In this document: positions 1 through 14,000 of the stretch, in pieces
Layout: each line of letters starts with the position of its first letter
Numbering within the stretch: position 1 is the first letter of the stretch
Origin: Acanthopleura granulata
Taxonomy: Eukaryota > Mollusca > Polyplacophora > Chitonida > Chitonidae
Direction: 5' to 3'
DNA length: 64,000 nt
NCBI GenBank assembly: GCA_016165875.1
Contig: JABBOT010000011.1
Span: 10,045,936-10,109,935 of the forward strand
Made by a program: the position numbers and the translations under genes
Notes under the pieces: model-generated
What the model saw: only the letters and a program-made list of their open reading frames with translations
Database searches by the model: none
Told to the model about the DNA's origin: nothing

Positions 1-95
1 AAATTATTTCTCTACACAGCATGGTTCTGTCAGAATGTTTCAAAATATTAGTTGTTAAGGTGTTTGAATTAGGGTAATTAGGGTTTGATATATAC
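1..95. mobile_element. Partial copy of the long-TIR element seen at 40.3 kb
   Basis: Positions 1-95 (TTATTTCTCTACAC, then TCAGAATGTTTCAAAATA, then GAATTAGGGTAATTA) match the terminal-repeat region of the element at 40322-40980. The copy is cut by the window edge on the left and its match fades after about 95. Confidence 0.6.
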
Positions 96-3000
96 TGAAA
101 CAGAAGTAATTAACTCTGTAATAGTGGCCATGGATCCATGGCTAAGATATCAAAAAGTACTTTGATCCGGGGACACACGAAGCAATTAATTGATAGAATT
201 TGAAATTAAACCCTTTACTAAAACAGAGATAGTAACTCTGTTAAATTGAATGGTTCGCTCTTTCTTCAGGCAGGACTGAATAACAATTCATAAGTAAAGC
301 ATTAAGACAAAATACGAATGCATTTTTAAGATAAGGTGAAAAAAATATCTTTACAAACATCATCTGAAATCATTAATATTCACTATATACAGGTATTAAT
401 GATGTATATGTGTTTGACGTAATCAGAATAAATAATAAGTAAGTGAAATAATAAACATTGTATCGAGTGAAACATGATGCTTTACATGAAGAAGTCTTCC
501 CAGCCTTGTATGTGAAGAAGATGTGATGAATGTCTGAGAAAATTGATTAAACATTACAATATGACATTTGAAAGATAGCAAGCTTCTTAAACAACACTGA
601 TGCACATTTCTAAAACAAAAAGGATATCTTTTGAAATGGAAAAGCATTCGAAGTCTCAAAACAAAATGGCACAATTGATTTATTGTTGAAAAAATATTAA
701 TTATCAAATAAGTAATATTCTTGCTTCATACATGGTCTTTTAGACAAGTGGTTAATATATTCTTACCTGAAGGTATACAATGTATATATATATACAGAGC
801 ACAATTCATTGTCACACCTGTAAGTATGTTAATGTAACTGTTATGTTATCCATGTATACCTGACATGACCAGTATAGCTTTATTGACCCTTGTTGATTTC
901 ACATCATTAGAACTGTAATCTTATTTCGATCTGGAGTGTGAAATACCTGCTGATTAACAGCTCACGTACGTCATAGCACCTGCACATTTCAAGTAATAAA
1001 GGTACAGCTTTGCTGCACAATGATTTTCACTTGAAGGCACATTTAGGAAAGAAAAATTCACATCATCTGGTTAATTTTATAATAGCTGTAAATTTATGAA
1101 AGTGTTACCATCCCAGAATGTAGTGTGAATAACAGCAGATGAGAACAGGTGTGAAATGATGTACCAGTTCCAGTTGTTGACATGGGGCAGGGGGTTGGGG
1201 GGATAGGGGATTCTGTCTTCCTTCTTCTGCCTTTTTTTTTTCCTTTTTGTAATATGCACTACCGGTACAACTGGTACCAGGAATATGTTTTACTAGCATC
1301 AGGAAGTTGTTAAATGTGTAATAATTAGGTATCCATGGATGTTCATTTAAATATGGTGAAAAATACCGGTATTGTATTAGAGTTGAAGATGTTTTGTATT
1401 TCTCATTTTTGATGAGAATTAAGCTGAACTATAGCTTTCTTTCAGTGAACATGGTATAATTTTCAGTTTTATGTTCTCAAATAATTTTTTTTAATTCCAT
1501 CAATCAGTAATTAAATTCATCAATCACAGACTTATATAGGAGATAATAAAATGATCAGGTGTGTGTAGGTTGTGTATTATCAGCACACAGACACACCTGA
1601 TATTTTAGGTAATGAGTTTGCTCTATGTACAGGTGTAACATGTGAACATGCCTTTTACCTGCAGAGTAAACGAGTTTTGTGCAGGTAATTATGTCTACCA
1701 GGTAACTGCACCCACTAGCCTTCAGATAACAGTGTAACGATTAATGTGGTAGGTAAATAATTAGCCAGGTGGGCATTAAGAAGCTTGTTCACGTTAAGTG
1801 TAAAACATTCCGTGTTATAGCCAATTATACAAAGATACACTTCTATTTATATATATATCTATCATATCTACCTGTTCGTGCTGACCCCAAAGATCATTTC
1901 AAAATATTTCATGACTTTGCGCAAACTTTGCTCCACAGAAATACACGAGGATAGACTTGCGAATATGCAGATATGTGTTATGTGATATGCCTATTGTAAA
2001 TTAAGGAGGCAGATTCAGTCAACTCTGAATTGACCAAGATAAGGTGTTGGTATGGCATTAAACCCTCAATGCAATAAAGAATGTAGGTATATGTAATGAA
2101 TGAGGTATTCTCCTTGATCTGTTAGTTTTATGCTGATGTAAAATCTAAAGACAGATACAGTGTATTAAACTTACTGCTATGTTACGAACCTTACATACAT
2201 ACAGCTATTATTACCTGTATAATACAAGAAATTGACCACCTATGGAAGTGAAACTAACTTTACCTTTGATTGACAGTTGGTGACACCCACATGAATTTTT
2301 CCAGCATCGAACAGCTTGAATCTTACATTCAACTGTAAAATCACCAGATTAACGCTCAGAAGAACCTGTTCGTGAAATTGTCAATAATTAGCAGGTTGTC
2401 TATATGTCCACTCAAGCAAAACTGTGGTTAAAAGAAAAAAAAGGAAGAGCACGGGCAAAATCAGCTTTGAAAACTTTTTAAAAAACAGCCTATAGTCACC
2501 CAAATGTGCACCTTTAATGTGTGCACAAAAATACAGACATTTACAAGGAGAAAAACAGGATATAAGAGAAGCTTCCGACTAGCCTCCGTAAGACATGGTT
2601 CCTATAAAGTAACACGGAGTTGACTGTGGCCAAGTGGTTAACGTAACAAAATAACAGATGAAGTTTTTATTATTTCCAATTGTGCATTACCCAGTGCATT
2701 GTCGATGACATATGGATAGACATGTAGTTTAACTATTCAAGGAGAAATTGGCACTTGTATGATTTGCTTGCCATATTTAAATATTCCCCAGATTCAGTTA
2801 AGAAATTCTTTCCTGTTATACCAGATATGATTGTATAAGCATGGTATACGAATTGTCCTCCCTGTCCTCCCTCACATTTTTTTTTTCTGCCAAGAATAAG
2901 CCTTCATCCATCTTGCAGTATTAGGGGATTCATTTGAGGACAGATAAGAATCATGTACTTAGAAATTACTTTTTTATCTTGATGATCATGTGTATTTTAA

Positions 3001-6000
3001 GGTCTTCTTTGCATGATATGAAACTAATTTATTTTTGTGAAAGTAATTGTGTGTCTGTCTTGAGCAGAAATCATCAGAATAGGCAGATAATTTTAAATAT
3101 AGTAATCGAATTTCATGATTATTCGTGTTTCGGGGGAAAGCTTTCCTGGTGTGTAACTAAATAATATTAATCTCTGCAGTTCACCTTGTCGTATGCCGCC
3201 TGTAGCAGGAATGAAAATTGTTTTTTGTATTTTTTATTATTGCATTACTGCATTTTTACACAATGAACTTACCCAGAACATAGCCAGTCTGGAATTTTTA
3301 TGGTAGTTAGACATATGAAATATGACTTGGTATATGTGTTTACTCAACCAGTGAGTTTTGACATGAAATGTTAAATGTACAGTTATTGTAAGCATGGGAT
3401 ATTATGATTTGTTCATATTTAATTACATGAACATGTAGGCATGTTAACATTTTCTGGTGGGGATAATATGAGCATAGCAAATTAAACATATTAATGAAGA
3501 CAATGTAATAACTGGAAGCAATAAATGCGTGGTTAAATATTTCTTTTTGCAAATCATTTTTTCACCTGTCTAAAGAAAATATGGTTTTTAAGATATTAGA
3601 TGCTTGTTATAGAAGCAGTGTACGAAAAGGGGAAGAAAAGGTAATTTAGCAAGAATGACCATGTCTGTCTTAATTTTAGCAGAGCATTCCTTTTTCGCTC
3701 TGCTTTTTTTCCCACTCTCACAAGTTAAAGCAAGGATGTGTTTAATACAGTGTGGAAGAGAAACGCCGGTGTTTGTTAGTGTTAAACTATAAAGTTAACG
3801 TTTGCCATAAGAATGAGTAACACGGTTTGAATGGCATCTTTCACACTTCTGTGACTGGCTGATGCCCTTTTCCCATGCTTGCCCGAGGCGCTGCAATGTC
3901 GCTGAAGCACCGAGTGACATACTTTACCATGTAAATATCATCACGTCTTAAAAACTCCCAAACTGAGCGTGGTGCACAACGGGACGTGCGTGAATAGCTA
4001 ATCTGAAGTCTCCGTCGAAGTCGTCAGTGGGCTCATGAAAGCTTTATCAATCTTTGCACATGAGTAAAATTGCTGTCTTTAGTACTGTGTAAGATCCTTA
4101 AAAATTTGCCCAGTGACGACTGAAGACTCAGAGATCAGTTTAATTATCCTTTAGGGTACAGTCATGCAGTAATTCCAGAAAGGCCTGCAGAGAGTTTTAA
4201 TTTTAAAATCTACATAGTTAAATGAAGTGTATGACCGTCAGTTCATGAATGAAAATAAGTTGATAAGCCTACATAAAAGTTTTTATACCTCTTAATTATA
4301 CTAATGTACTTCCTTCACCTGTATTTTACTATTGTTTTTTTTTCCTGTTTTATTTTAGTGCTATCGTTTGTTTCATGATTTATACCAGTTGTTTTGAACT
4401 TTTTGTTCTCATGTACTACATTCAGTAGTAAAGACATTTCTAAAAAGGGAAAGACTAAAACACATTGTAAGGAGTTTTGTTTTTGAGGATTCAGTGCATG
4501 GATTATATTGCAAGGTTTTTTGGAACCCCAAAATGTACAAATTTTAAGTCTGTATCTTTAACCAAGGTGTCTCTGCAGCTTAATTGATAAATGTGATCGC
4601 CAAATTATAAGTAGCATACAGAGTTCATAGAAATGGCTGCTAAAGCCGTACTTAAATTTATCACACACATACACCCCATCCCACAACCCTACTTCCGTGC
4701 CCACCCCTCCATGCACACCCCTATGCCTACCCACAACCCCAGCCACCATGTAGTAAAACCAGGTATATAATCCCTGCTTACCCAACTCACTATAGACTTT
4801 ATCAATAGGGGCATTTACCTTGGGGTTATATTCTCTTGGTACCCAGTTGTTGTTGAACTAAGCAGCTGAATAGATTTGCATTCAACCGTAAATTTTGCAG
4901 CCATGGATTATTAGCACATTTACGGCCCAGGGTTGGTTTAACCGTATGTCTCTGACTCTAGCTTGTGAGTTCTAGCTAGCCGACTTTTCTTACTTGTTTC
5001 TGCCAGGTATTTTGTGTGTAAAAATTTACACAACAGTCTTCAACTCCTTGATTCCTAGAAATTTCAAGGTGAGGGATATTTGCCAGATTTACGGTACGAT
5101 GTATTTAAAGGCCAAATAAGCATTGTGGCATGAAGCTTGAAAAGCATTCAGGCTGTAAGGTGTGACCATGGGTAAATATATATATATATGTATATAGAAG
5201 TGTAGACACAGATGATTGACAGGCTCAGTGCCAGTGTAATAGGTGAGGGGGTGTGGAGTCTAAGCCCTACTGCCGCTAAGTGAAGATCTCCCTGCACCAC
5301 AGTTACATGTGGATATATTCCGCACAGGCTAACCTGTGATGCAGTGGGACTGATCTGAAGTGTTTTTGTGTTTGTTTTGTTTTTTCGACCAGAGGAGGAA
5401 ACTAGTGAAGTGACAGTTTTAAACAGGAGCATTCTTTTTTTCTATTTTTTTCTGTTCCTCTTGTAATGAAGAATTCTGCAAGTCAGAAGGACATTTTTAC
5501 ATGTAGAAGCTGTGGTCCTCTTTGGAGATGGTAGACATGCAGAGTTTGTCTCCAAGCGGAAAGTGTAGGATGCATTTAATGCCTAAAAAAACCCAGACTC
5601 TTGCCAACTGTTGCAATCTTTTAACTAAAAAGGTCACGTAGATGAAGAAAAAAGTGGGAACGGTGCGTAGTTGTTTTTTCTCTTGTGAGGTACAGGTGAG
5701 GCAGTCGCTGCAGGCATACCTGGACTGTTTATATGGGCTGAGGGTAAACTTCTAACAGGACAGTTTCCTTGTGGACTTAGCCCAGGTGTTTACAACGATT
5801 TGAACTCCGGGAAAGAGAAGAGGTAGGTTGTGTTTTCCAGCTGAATTAAACTCTGGAGTATTTTCACATCTGGCTCAGGACTGACTTTCCTGGATTCACC
5901 GAGGCATTAATTGAGAATCACAGTATGTCTAAGAGGCCCAGAGTGCTGTGTGTGTCTGTTTGAAATGCCCTCCAAGAATTTAAAAGATTACAGATTTCAA

Positions 6001-6291
6001 GCACAGGAAGGCTGCAGGAAAGTTTTCCAGAGTTTATCCACTGAGGGCCGAGGGATTAACAGGCCAGTGAAGTTTTTCACCTGCTCGCTGCTTCATCAGG
6101 AACAACTGTATTAACTCATTAGCCAGAGTAGACCACCTGAGGTACTTGTGAGCTGCACAGACATTTCTGAAATAAATTGTACCTGAGGAAGACTGTCTGT
6201 TAAGCAAAGTCTCACAGGAGAGCACTAAGCTCATGGGGCCTTCCCACCTGGCCAGACCACCAGGTTAACGACCCTGTAGACAATTGTACAG
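96..6291. other. Upstream non-coding region
   Basis: I see no convincing exon here. Open frames are short and lack family motifs, and no filamin-like peptide appears on the plus strand. It holds T-runs (for example 2878-2886 and 4336-4344) and a short (TA)n near 5175-5193. It is either promoter and 5' UTR, or the intron between upstream filamin exons and the giant exon. A donor-like AG/GTAGGT near 5823 and an acceptor-like site at 6291 keep both options open. Confidence 0.5.
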
Positions 6292-6323
6292 GTGAGTGGT
6301 CTGGGGACTGTACTGTTATCAAG

Positions 6324-9300
6324 ATGTTGGCCAGAGAGACTAGGACACGGTCCTTTGCTGAGAGTTCTGACAATGTCATGTCAGAGCTTTTGCGTGCCAT
6401 TCGTAAAGTGCGTGGGGACAGGGCAAACACAGAGGATGAAAACCCCATTGTGGACGGCAATGGTAACAGCATTGTGACAAACTCTAGCCCTGTCTCTAAT
6501 GGAATTACTCCAGTGAATGGAAACACTTCAGTTAACGGTGGTTTTGATGAAAGCACTGGAGTTAAGTCCCCAATCTTGGATGTACCATATGGTCCTGTGA
6601 ATACAGAGACTAACTGTGTCTCCGTCAGTAAGGAGGCTAGCGCTGAGAGTGTGCCCCCTGCCCCCCTTGTATCTCCACCCCCACCCCCACCTGCACCCCC
6701 TGTCCCTTCCACATTGGGCCAGAAAGTTACCCATAAGCCAGTCACAACTACAACAACAACTCGTGTGCCATCATGGACCCCCAACAGACCGCGGAGATTT
6801 GTACCCAACAACACCAGCAATGTTTTTGACGAGTTGAATGTCGTTCTTAAAAAACGCTTTAGAAAAAATGAGGAGGAAAATGCAGAGAAAAGTGAGTCAG
6901 TGAATGACAAAAGAGAATCGAGTGGGTTAAGGAGCCCAGGAAAGAAAGGCGGTGAAAGGAAGACTGATCATTATTCCCACATAAAGCAGGTCAGTGAAAA
7001 ACTTGTCAACGGACTAAATATCGTGATTGTTGAGCAAGGTGACACTGAAGCAGAGAAAAGTGGGCTGACAGACGGCTCCGAATTCAAGAACGAGGCCAAA
7101 CCTGCTGTGGCTGGAAGCAATGATTCAGTGAAAACAAACATCACCAAACCATCGTCAAAGGGAACTAATTTTGATCCTGTTAAACGTGGATCAAATGGTA
7201 CAGTCAGTGAAGAAGAGTCTGCTAGGAGCTCCTCTTCTAATGTGTCACGATTGATAGAAAGTTACCAGTCAAGTGAGGAGGGTATAAATGAAAAACTCAA
7301 GTCAACTCAGCTCTTGAACAGTAACAGGATATATCAAGCGAAACTGACAGACGACGAGCGTTCACCTGTCGCTAAATATGAGAATAAAGCGTCGGTGAAA
7401 AGTGCCGCTGAAAAAATTTCATTGAAAACTAATGGTGAGATTAGAACGCAGCCTAGTGACGAGCAAAACGGTAAGAAGGACATTTCAGGAAATGATAATG
7501 GACATAAGTCACCAATGATTAAACAAAATGACAAAGTTGTAACTGGATCAGCAAATTTCACTGATGAAATTAGTGCTAAAAAAACAAAGTCAACAAGTGT
7601 GAAAGAAAATGGTGTGCAAAAAGTGAATGGGTTAGTGACAGTGTCATCTCAAGGAAGTTCTGCTAGTCCAAATCAGCAGGACAAAAACAAAATGGCTTCG
7701 GGTGCTGATGATGACAAAAACGAGAGGGCCGTGAATAGCTGGAAAGATGAAGAGTTGGTGAAAGCTGTGGTGGTCCATGGTTCGACCAGGAAGCCTCATC
7801 AACGCCGCAAACCGCTTAGTACCATGACTGAGACAGCTATAGCCTCCATTATGCTGGACAAAGCCATAGATTCTGATACGGAGCCAGAAGTTTTCCATGA
7901 GGAGACCCTTGGTAACAAACAAATTACCTTGAGCGATTCTGAGATTAATCGCTACAAGGCAGAAATCTTCGGGGATTCCGCAGCAAAAGAGGGCAACACT
8001 TACGAGAAAGAGATGAAAGAGATAAAGGAAGTACTGGTAAGTACGTCTGCACTTACATCCGTACAGACACAAAAAGCAAGCAGTCCATCTGTTGTTGAAA
8101 GTGGGAAGGCATTCAACGAAAGTGAAGCCAAGAAGGAGGTCAGTGTTAAAGAAGCAGACATATTTGCATCAAGAGACAATAACAAACCGATAAAAGTTGA
8201 TGCCGGTAAGCATGATAATTTGGAATCTCCTGTGACTGATGAGAAATCTTTACGTGATGCAAGTGTACAAAATGAAGATGAAACAAACAACCAAAGCAAT
8301 AGCAATACAACCGAAAAACAGATTTCGTCAAAAACGGTGACCAGTTTAGATAATTATAAAAGCCTTAATCGTCAACATTTTTCAAGCATTAACTCAGAAA
8401 CAAGCTCCCTGAACAGCACCCACAATTCCAGCGCGGAGATTGTTGTTGTTGCAGACATTCATGTTTCCAGCGATGAGGATAAGTTTCTAGACTTGATTGA
8501 TGGGAAAGCTTCTGAATCGTCCAATGACTCCATGGAACATGGCCATGGGTCCAAGCTGCTTAGAGTACAAGACCAAGATAACAGTACTGTACAATATCCA
8601 GTGGACAGACTTTCCAACAACGCTGACGATGTTGTTGAATCAAGTGCTAATGACGGTCATGGACAGCCGTTACATGCTGAAAACACATCTGCTTTGCCAT
8701 TACTAGATGAAGATAAGCAAAACAGTCCAGCAGAAAAATCTGAAACAAATGTGACACCAGGATGGAGAATGTCAAATGGCAGCTCTGTTGCTATGGATAC
8801 AGAAAGCAGTGGGTCGTTAACATCTAGTCTGGCTAACTATGACTACCCGGATCCGTCCGCTGTTCCCGAAAATTTTGCATATTCTTCACAGAGAGCTATC
8901 TCCCCTGGAGCACCCATCCACCAGTCCTCACCCAGTTTACGTGTTTCTGCTGAAACGAATGGGAGTTCTCACAACAACACTGAACTTTTCCACAAATGTG
9001 ATTCGCCGGCAGCCAGTACAATTGATTTTTCAGAGGAGGAACTGGATATTCATGACTCTGCTCAAGATTCCAGACATGGATCAGGGGTGTCGGAAGGTCA
9101 AGGTCAAGTCAAGGACACTTGTTCAGTTTCCACTCATTCCCCATCAGCTAGTCTCACAGACAATGAAGTTCAAAATCTCACAAGAAAAATCGATGCACAG
9201 CAAAGTTTGCTGGCCACAAATGCAGATCTTAATTTCAAATCTCTCAGAAGTAGCACCCACAGAGATGATGAATTGGAGGAAAGTCATTTTAGGCCAGTAG

Positions 9301-11025
9301 TATCCGAATCCTCCCAAATCCACTCAAGAGAAGCAAGTAACTCATCAACTGCTAGTTTTGAAGCAGGTAAGAAATTACCAACGAAAACTCCATCGCCAAA
9401 CTTCCAAACTCCGGCATCGGTTATTCGGTATGAGTCGCCACACCCAGAGACAGAAGTGGAAGAAAAATCAGGGGAAGCAACTGTGGTCATCAGTAGCAGC
9501 CCAGTTAAACAAATCAACAACAGGCAAACCAGCCTAATGAATGAAAGAACATCCAGTGCCAATTCATCAGATCATGATGAGAATGCAGACGTGGAAAACT
9601 TTGAGTCAAAAGGGGAAACCAGCAAAACAAAGAACTTTGATACAGAAGGTGAAATTAGGAAGAGTCCTAATGTTTCTGCTACTGTGATAAGCCACAAGTC
9701 TACAGCTAATACCACTGAAGGAAACAGGCACGGTTCAGTTGCAGATACGAGTAAGGAGAAAATGACGGTTATTAACCACAGCTTGACCACTAACGACAGC
9801 AAAGAAACTGTAACTGTGATAAATAATATCGCACTTAGTCATGATGACCTTGACAATTCACTCACAGGCATGTCAACTTCTCCCAGGGCTGCACATCATA
9901 TGCCAGATAGCTACAAACAACGAGCAGTGAACAACAACCATGAACCTGTGTCCGTATTGCATTTTGGGCAACCGCACAGCGTATGGTCACATTCGATCGC
10001 CACACAGCAGAATCGTCAGCCGACGGTGATCCGATATGTTCCTGTGGCAAGTAACACAGCGGGGTTTCCACGGCATCGCCATGCCAACCATGGACATCAC
10101 CGCATGCGTGGACCTCACGTCCAGGCTGGTCATCGCCATCATTTCTCTGTTCACCCGTTCAACGCACCACACGTACATTCTGGACCTGTGGTTTACACAC
10201 CTCCTAAAGGGAGAGCAACGCCGATGTTTTATGATTTTAACCACAGGCTTGCGGTTCCCAGGAGGCCGTCCACAGAGTCGCATCAAACCCACTATTCCTC
10301 GAGCCACTCCCCTGGTGGGCATTATGGGCCACGTCGCCACACAGAAGATCACTCTGCCGTCACGGTGATGCACATTTCTCCCACCAGGGGGCACCACCAC
10401 CACACTCCACACAAATTATCTGGATACATCAAAGAAACGCGACCCAAAGTCGCAGGGTATGGTCCGGATGTTTTGGATACCAGTCATCATAGTGTCTTTG
10501 TCAATGAGAATTTCTCCTCACATGACACGCTAACAAGCCTTCCACCTTCCTCACCCAATCATGTAATACCAGTTTCGCATGAACCTGTTTTTTCAGCTGC
10601 ACATGACGTAGTGCAGAGGAAGCCCTCTTACACTGTCATGACCTCAAGCACGTCAAGTTTCGCGGACTCTATCAGCCCAGATAGAGTCTTTATCGACCTT
10701 CGTAAACCCAGACATCGAAGGCATCGGTCAAGGTCACCAGACAAGAGCAACAGAACTTTGGGTGAATCCATGAAGTCAGAAACGGATTCTTCTTTCAACA
10801 GGACTACAATATCAGAAATGGTGTCCACAGATCTCTCAAATATTTCCCATAATCCTCCTGTGAACCATGTTAGCATGACCATAAGTTCCGAGGAGAATGA
10901 AGACGTTTTTGAACGAGACATGAACAGAATTGAAGAGTATGTAACGCCAGAGGGAGTTAGCGTGAAAATAGTTTCGCACAATGAAAGTAAAGTCATCATC
11001 AGGCCTGTGGAAACATCAGGAGAAG
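6324..11025 (+). CDS. Giant exon encoding a disordered, polyproline and His-rich N-terminal region
   Basis: It stays open for 1,567 codons, far beyond chance at this base composition. The first in-frame ATG is 6324, with A at -3; the nearest upstream in-frame stop is TAA at 6201. Residues 19-33 (MSELLRAIRKVRG) resemble the helix of a WH2 actin-binding motif. Residues about 110-128 are polyproline (SPPPPPPAPPVP), a profilin or SH3 type ligand. Residues about 165-185 (VFDELNVVLKKRFRK) form a basic helix. The long middle is rich in Ser, Asn, Thr, Glu and Lys. Residues about 1249-1366 are His-rich. The last 50 residues (FERDMNRIEEYVTPEG and following) look more ordered. The exon ends GGAGAAG/GTAAG in phase 1, matching the next exon. 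An acceptor-like TGTACAG/GT at 6285-6293 would make it an internal exon of 4,734 nt (3 x 1578) starting at 6292. I do not recognise this region from any named family. Confidence 0.82.
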
Positions 11026-14000
11026 GTAAGACAGAGAATTAAAAGCAGTTATAATTGATTTCATCTTAAGCACTCATCTTAAAAATAAAAATAGCTTCGG
11101 ATATTATTTAAGAAGGTGGTATCAGAGTCCAATTAACAGATTTGTTGTTGGTGGTGTTTTTTTTTTTTTGTTTTTTTTTTTCAGTTATGTCTTTTTTCAG
11201 TATGAGATCATACTGGTAAATAGATTCGTTTTTAATGGGTTTATTAGTTTGATATAGAGGTCGATGTACAGCGATGTAATATGGTGCACATGTAATATAC
11301 ATTTATAGGCTGTAAAATGCACTTCTTAACTAGTATAAATGTGCCGTTTTTATTTATAGTGGTGTTTTGTTTGTTTTTTTTTTGGTGGGGAGGAGTGGAA
11401 GAGAATTAAGGAAATTTTTTTGAGGTTTTACCTCTATAGCAAGCCTGTTAACTGGTAATTGTGAGTTGATACTTAAACGTGTAGTTTTAATACTGAAGAT
11501 GGTATTGCTACAACCCTCACCCACCTCCCTGAGACTAATGTCTCGACCTGTTGGTCCAAAATACTTGGGTCTTTTCTTGCTTCAGACAGGACATTTTCTG
11601 TCCAACTTTACTTTGCCAAGAAGGAAACATTACCAGAAACGGTAAATGAACTAAAAGTTCGCTCATGAATAAGGTTGACACTTTGCGTGATTCTGAGAAT
11701 TCTGCTGATCTGAAAATTGCTGGAAAGGTAGGGTGATTTCCTACAGGAAGTATGTAAGATTTATCCAGTTGGCATTTATTTGCACCTGAAAACGTACTTT
11801 TTGGAAATAATAGTTTGGTCAGGTATCTCCAATGGGGCAATAAGCTGCTGTGTCATTACTTAGTAGGTTTTATACACTTGAATGTGAATACATACTTTTT
11901 TTTTCTTTGTAAAAGGTCCAGTTGATAACAGAATCATGTGCATGTACCTGTCATGGAAATTGCCCTGCCAGATTGCAGGTCATCTGTGCGTAGACATGCG
12001 GCAGTGATCAGGCCTGCATACTTGCGCCTCAGTTGTGTGCCTGTAGATATGACATAAAGAAATATCCTGCTGTAGCTGTGCACACATTCCTCGCAAACAG
12101 GTACAGGGAGAGTATGAAGTGACCGTGTTCATACAGAGTGTGTTGAAATGTTTCAATTGCGGAGGCTTGAAAGAGCTTCAGGGTTCTTTTCTTTCCGCAA
12201 AATTTTTCAGGTTCCCTTGGAAGCACAGTTGTTATAGAACTGTATGAGAAATACTGTAATAGGTAGGATGGAACTGGCTTGTAGTACGTTTCAATGCAAA
12301 TTTAGTTTTAATACATATTCAGGTAAATATTTTCTTCCTGCATCCAAACTCTGCAAAAATGTCCTGAATGGTAACATCAAACTTTTGTGATACACTAACT
12401 GTTACCAGCTCAACCAAAAATAAATTAGCTGGTTCTGATATACGTATACATGGGTGAATTTAAAGATTTAAAATCCGCCAGGGCTTGCTCTGTCAGAAAA
12501 AATATCGGGAGGAAATTCAATGATAAAGTCATGGTGACTAAAGTCAAAACGACACTTAATGATAGATGTTAACAAGTGAGGTAGGCTCAAGCCTAAACAA
12601 AATGATTATACCTGAGTAAAAGGGACCTCCCTGGTCCAGTTGATAGCTTTCTAAAGCAGTGTAGTCATGCAGGAGCCTCTCACCAATGTGGTCACAGTGA
12701 GTTCAAGTCCAGCTCACGTTTGCTTTTTCTCCGGTGTGTTAGCATGGCCGTGGTTTTCCCCCGGGCTCTGCCTATTTTCCGCCCACAATAATGCAGTGAA
12801 ATAGTCCTACATGTAAGTACAACAAAAAACTCCAATCAAATAAATATGTGAAGAAATAAACCTTAGGAAAGGGATGAGAAAAAAATTGTTTATCACAGAT
12901 GACCTATGTTGATGAAGGCTTAAGAAGGAAATGTAATGACAGAGCCTTAATAAAGTGTTAATCTCAAGAGTTGATGGTGATGGTCTACAGCTGAGAGACT
13001 TTGAATGAAATGTGACAAAAAAAAAACCTTGTACATGTAAGCGTCAAGTAGATTAACTGTGATGGTCTTCTGATGAAGGATCAAGAATGAAATTTGGCAA
13101 CAGTAATCGGCGAAGCACCCAATTTGATGGTTGTTGACCTATTGATGTAGGCTCAAAACTGAAACGTAATTACAAAAACTTGGTGAAGTGTCAAAGCCAA
13201 AATTAATACCAAGTCCCACATGGTGAAATTTGTTTCAACTCCATATTGATAAAGGTCGGCAAGCATTCAGTTTAAATTTTGTTGTCAAATTCAAGTAGAT
13301 GTAAAATTAGATTCAATAGAGGAGTTTTGAGATCGAACTCTTTTATCACCAAAGATAAGAAAAGCCCTGCTGTACCATGTGAGCTGTCATTTACTATAAC
13401 ATGGGCATCTAAGAAAAGATTAAAAAAAAGGTACTTAGACTTGGCGTATGATAGGGAAAATTGAGGAGCTGGAAGTTTTTTAATTTAAGAAGCTCCTGAT
13501 TGAAGGAGAGGTCGTTTGTGCCTCCTTACGACTACAAGACATGATCGGTAAATTACAATGAACAAAATTGCCTGACATTTCTGACAAGTCACATGACACA
13601 GTTGAACTCTTTTTACCTCCTACAACAAAAGAGTTCGAACTCAAAACTCCCGTATAATCATTGTCTTTTTACTGCACACCAAACTGGACAGCCTGTCTTC
13701 TATAACCCTGGAAGATATGCCAGTTGAGAGAGCATAAAAACTTCACAGTCCAGGAGCACACACACATCAGGCCAACTTGTAGCGAAAACGTAGATGTGGT
13801 AGACGGTGAATGATGAAGACTCCTTCGTTAGCATAGTACCTGTATGATATTTAACAAAGAGTGTATAGAGCTATGTTGTCGGTATATGTGCATTTATGGC
13901 TGATAACATAACTTAGGCTAAATCAGACCAAAAACGTAACCTAACGTGTCATGTGTTCAGCTCTGATAAGCATATATGAAAGAAAGCATATATGACACTT

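Noticed and set aside
6212..6910. 232-codon antisense frame opposite the giant exon
   Set aside because: It is a shadow of the coding strand: its Gly-rich part mirrors the polyproline codons. The plus frame is far longer and splices to filamin.
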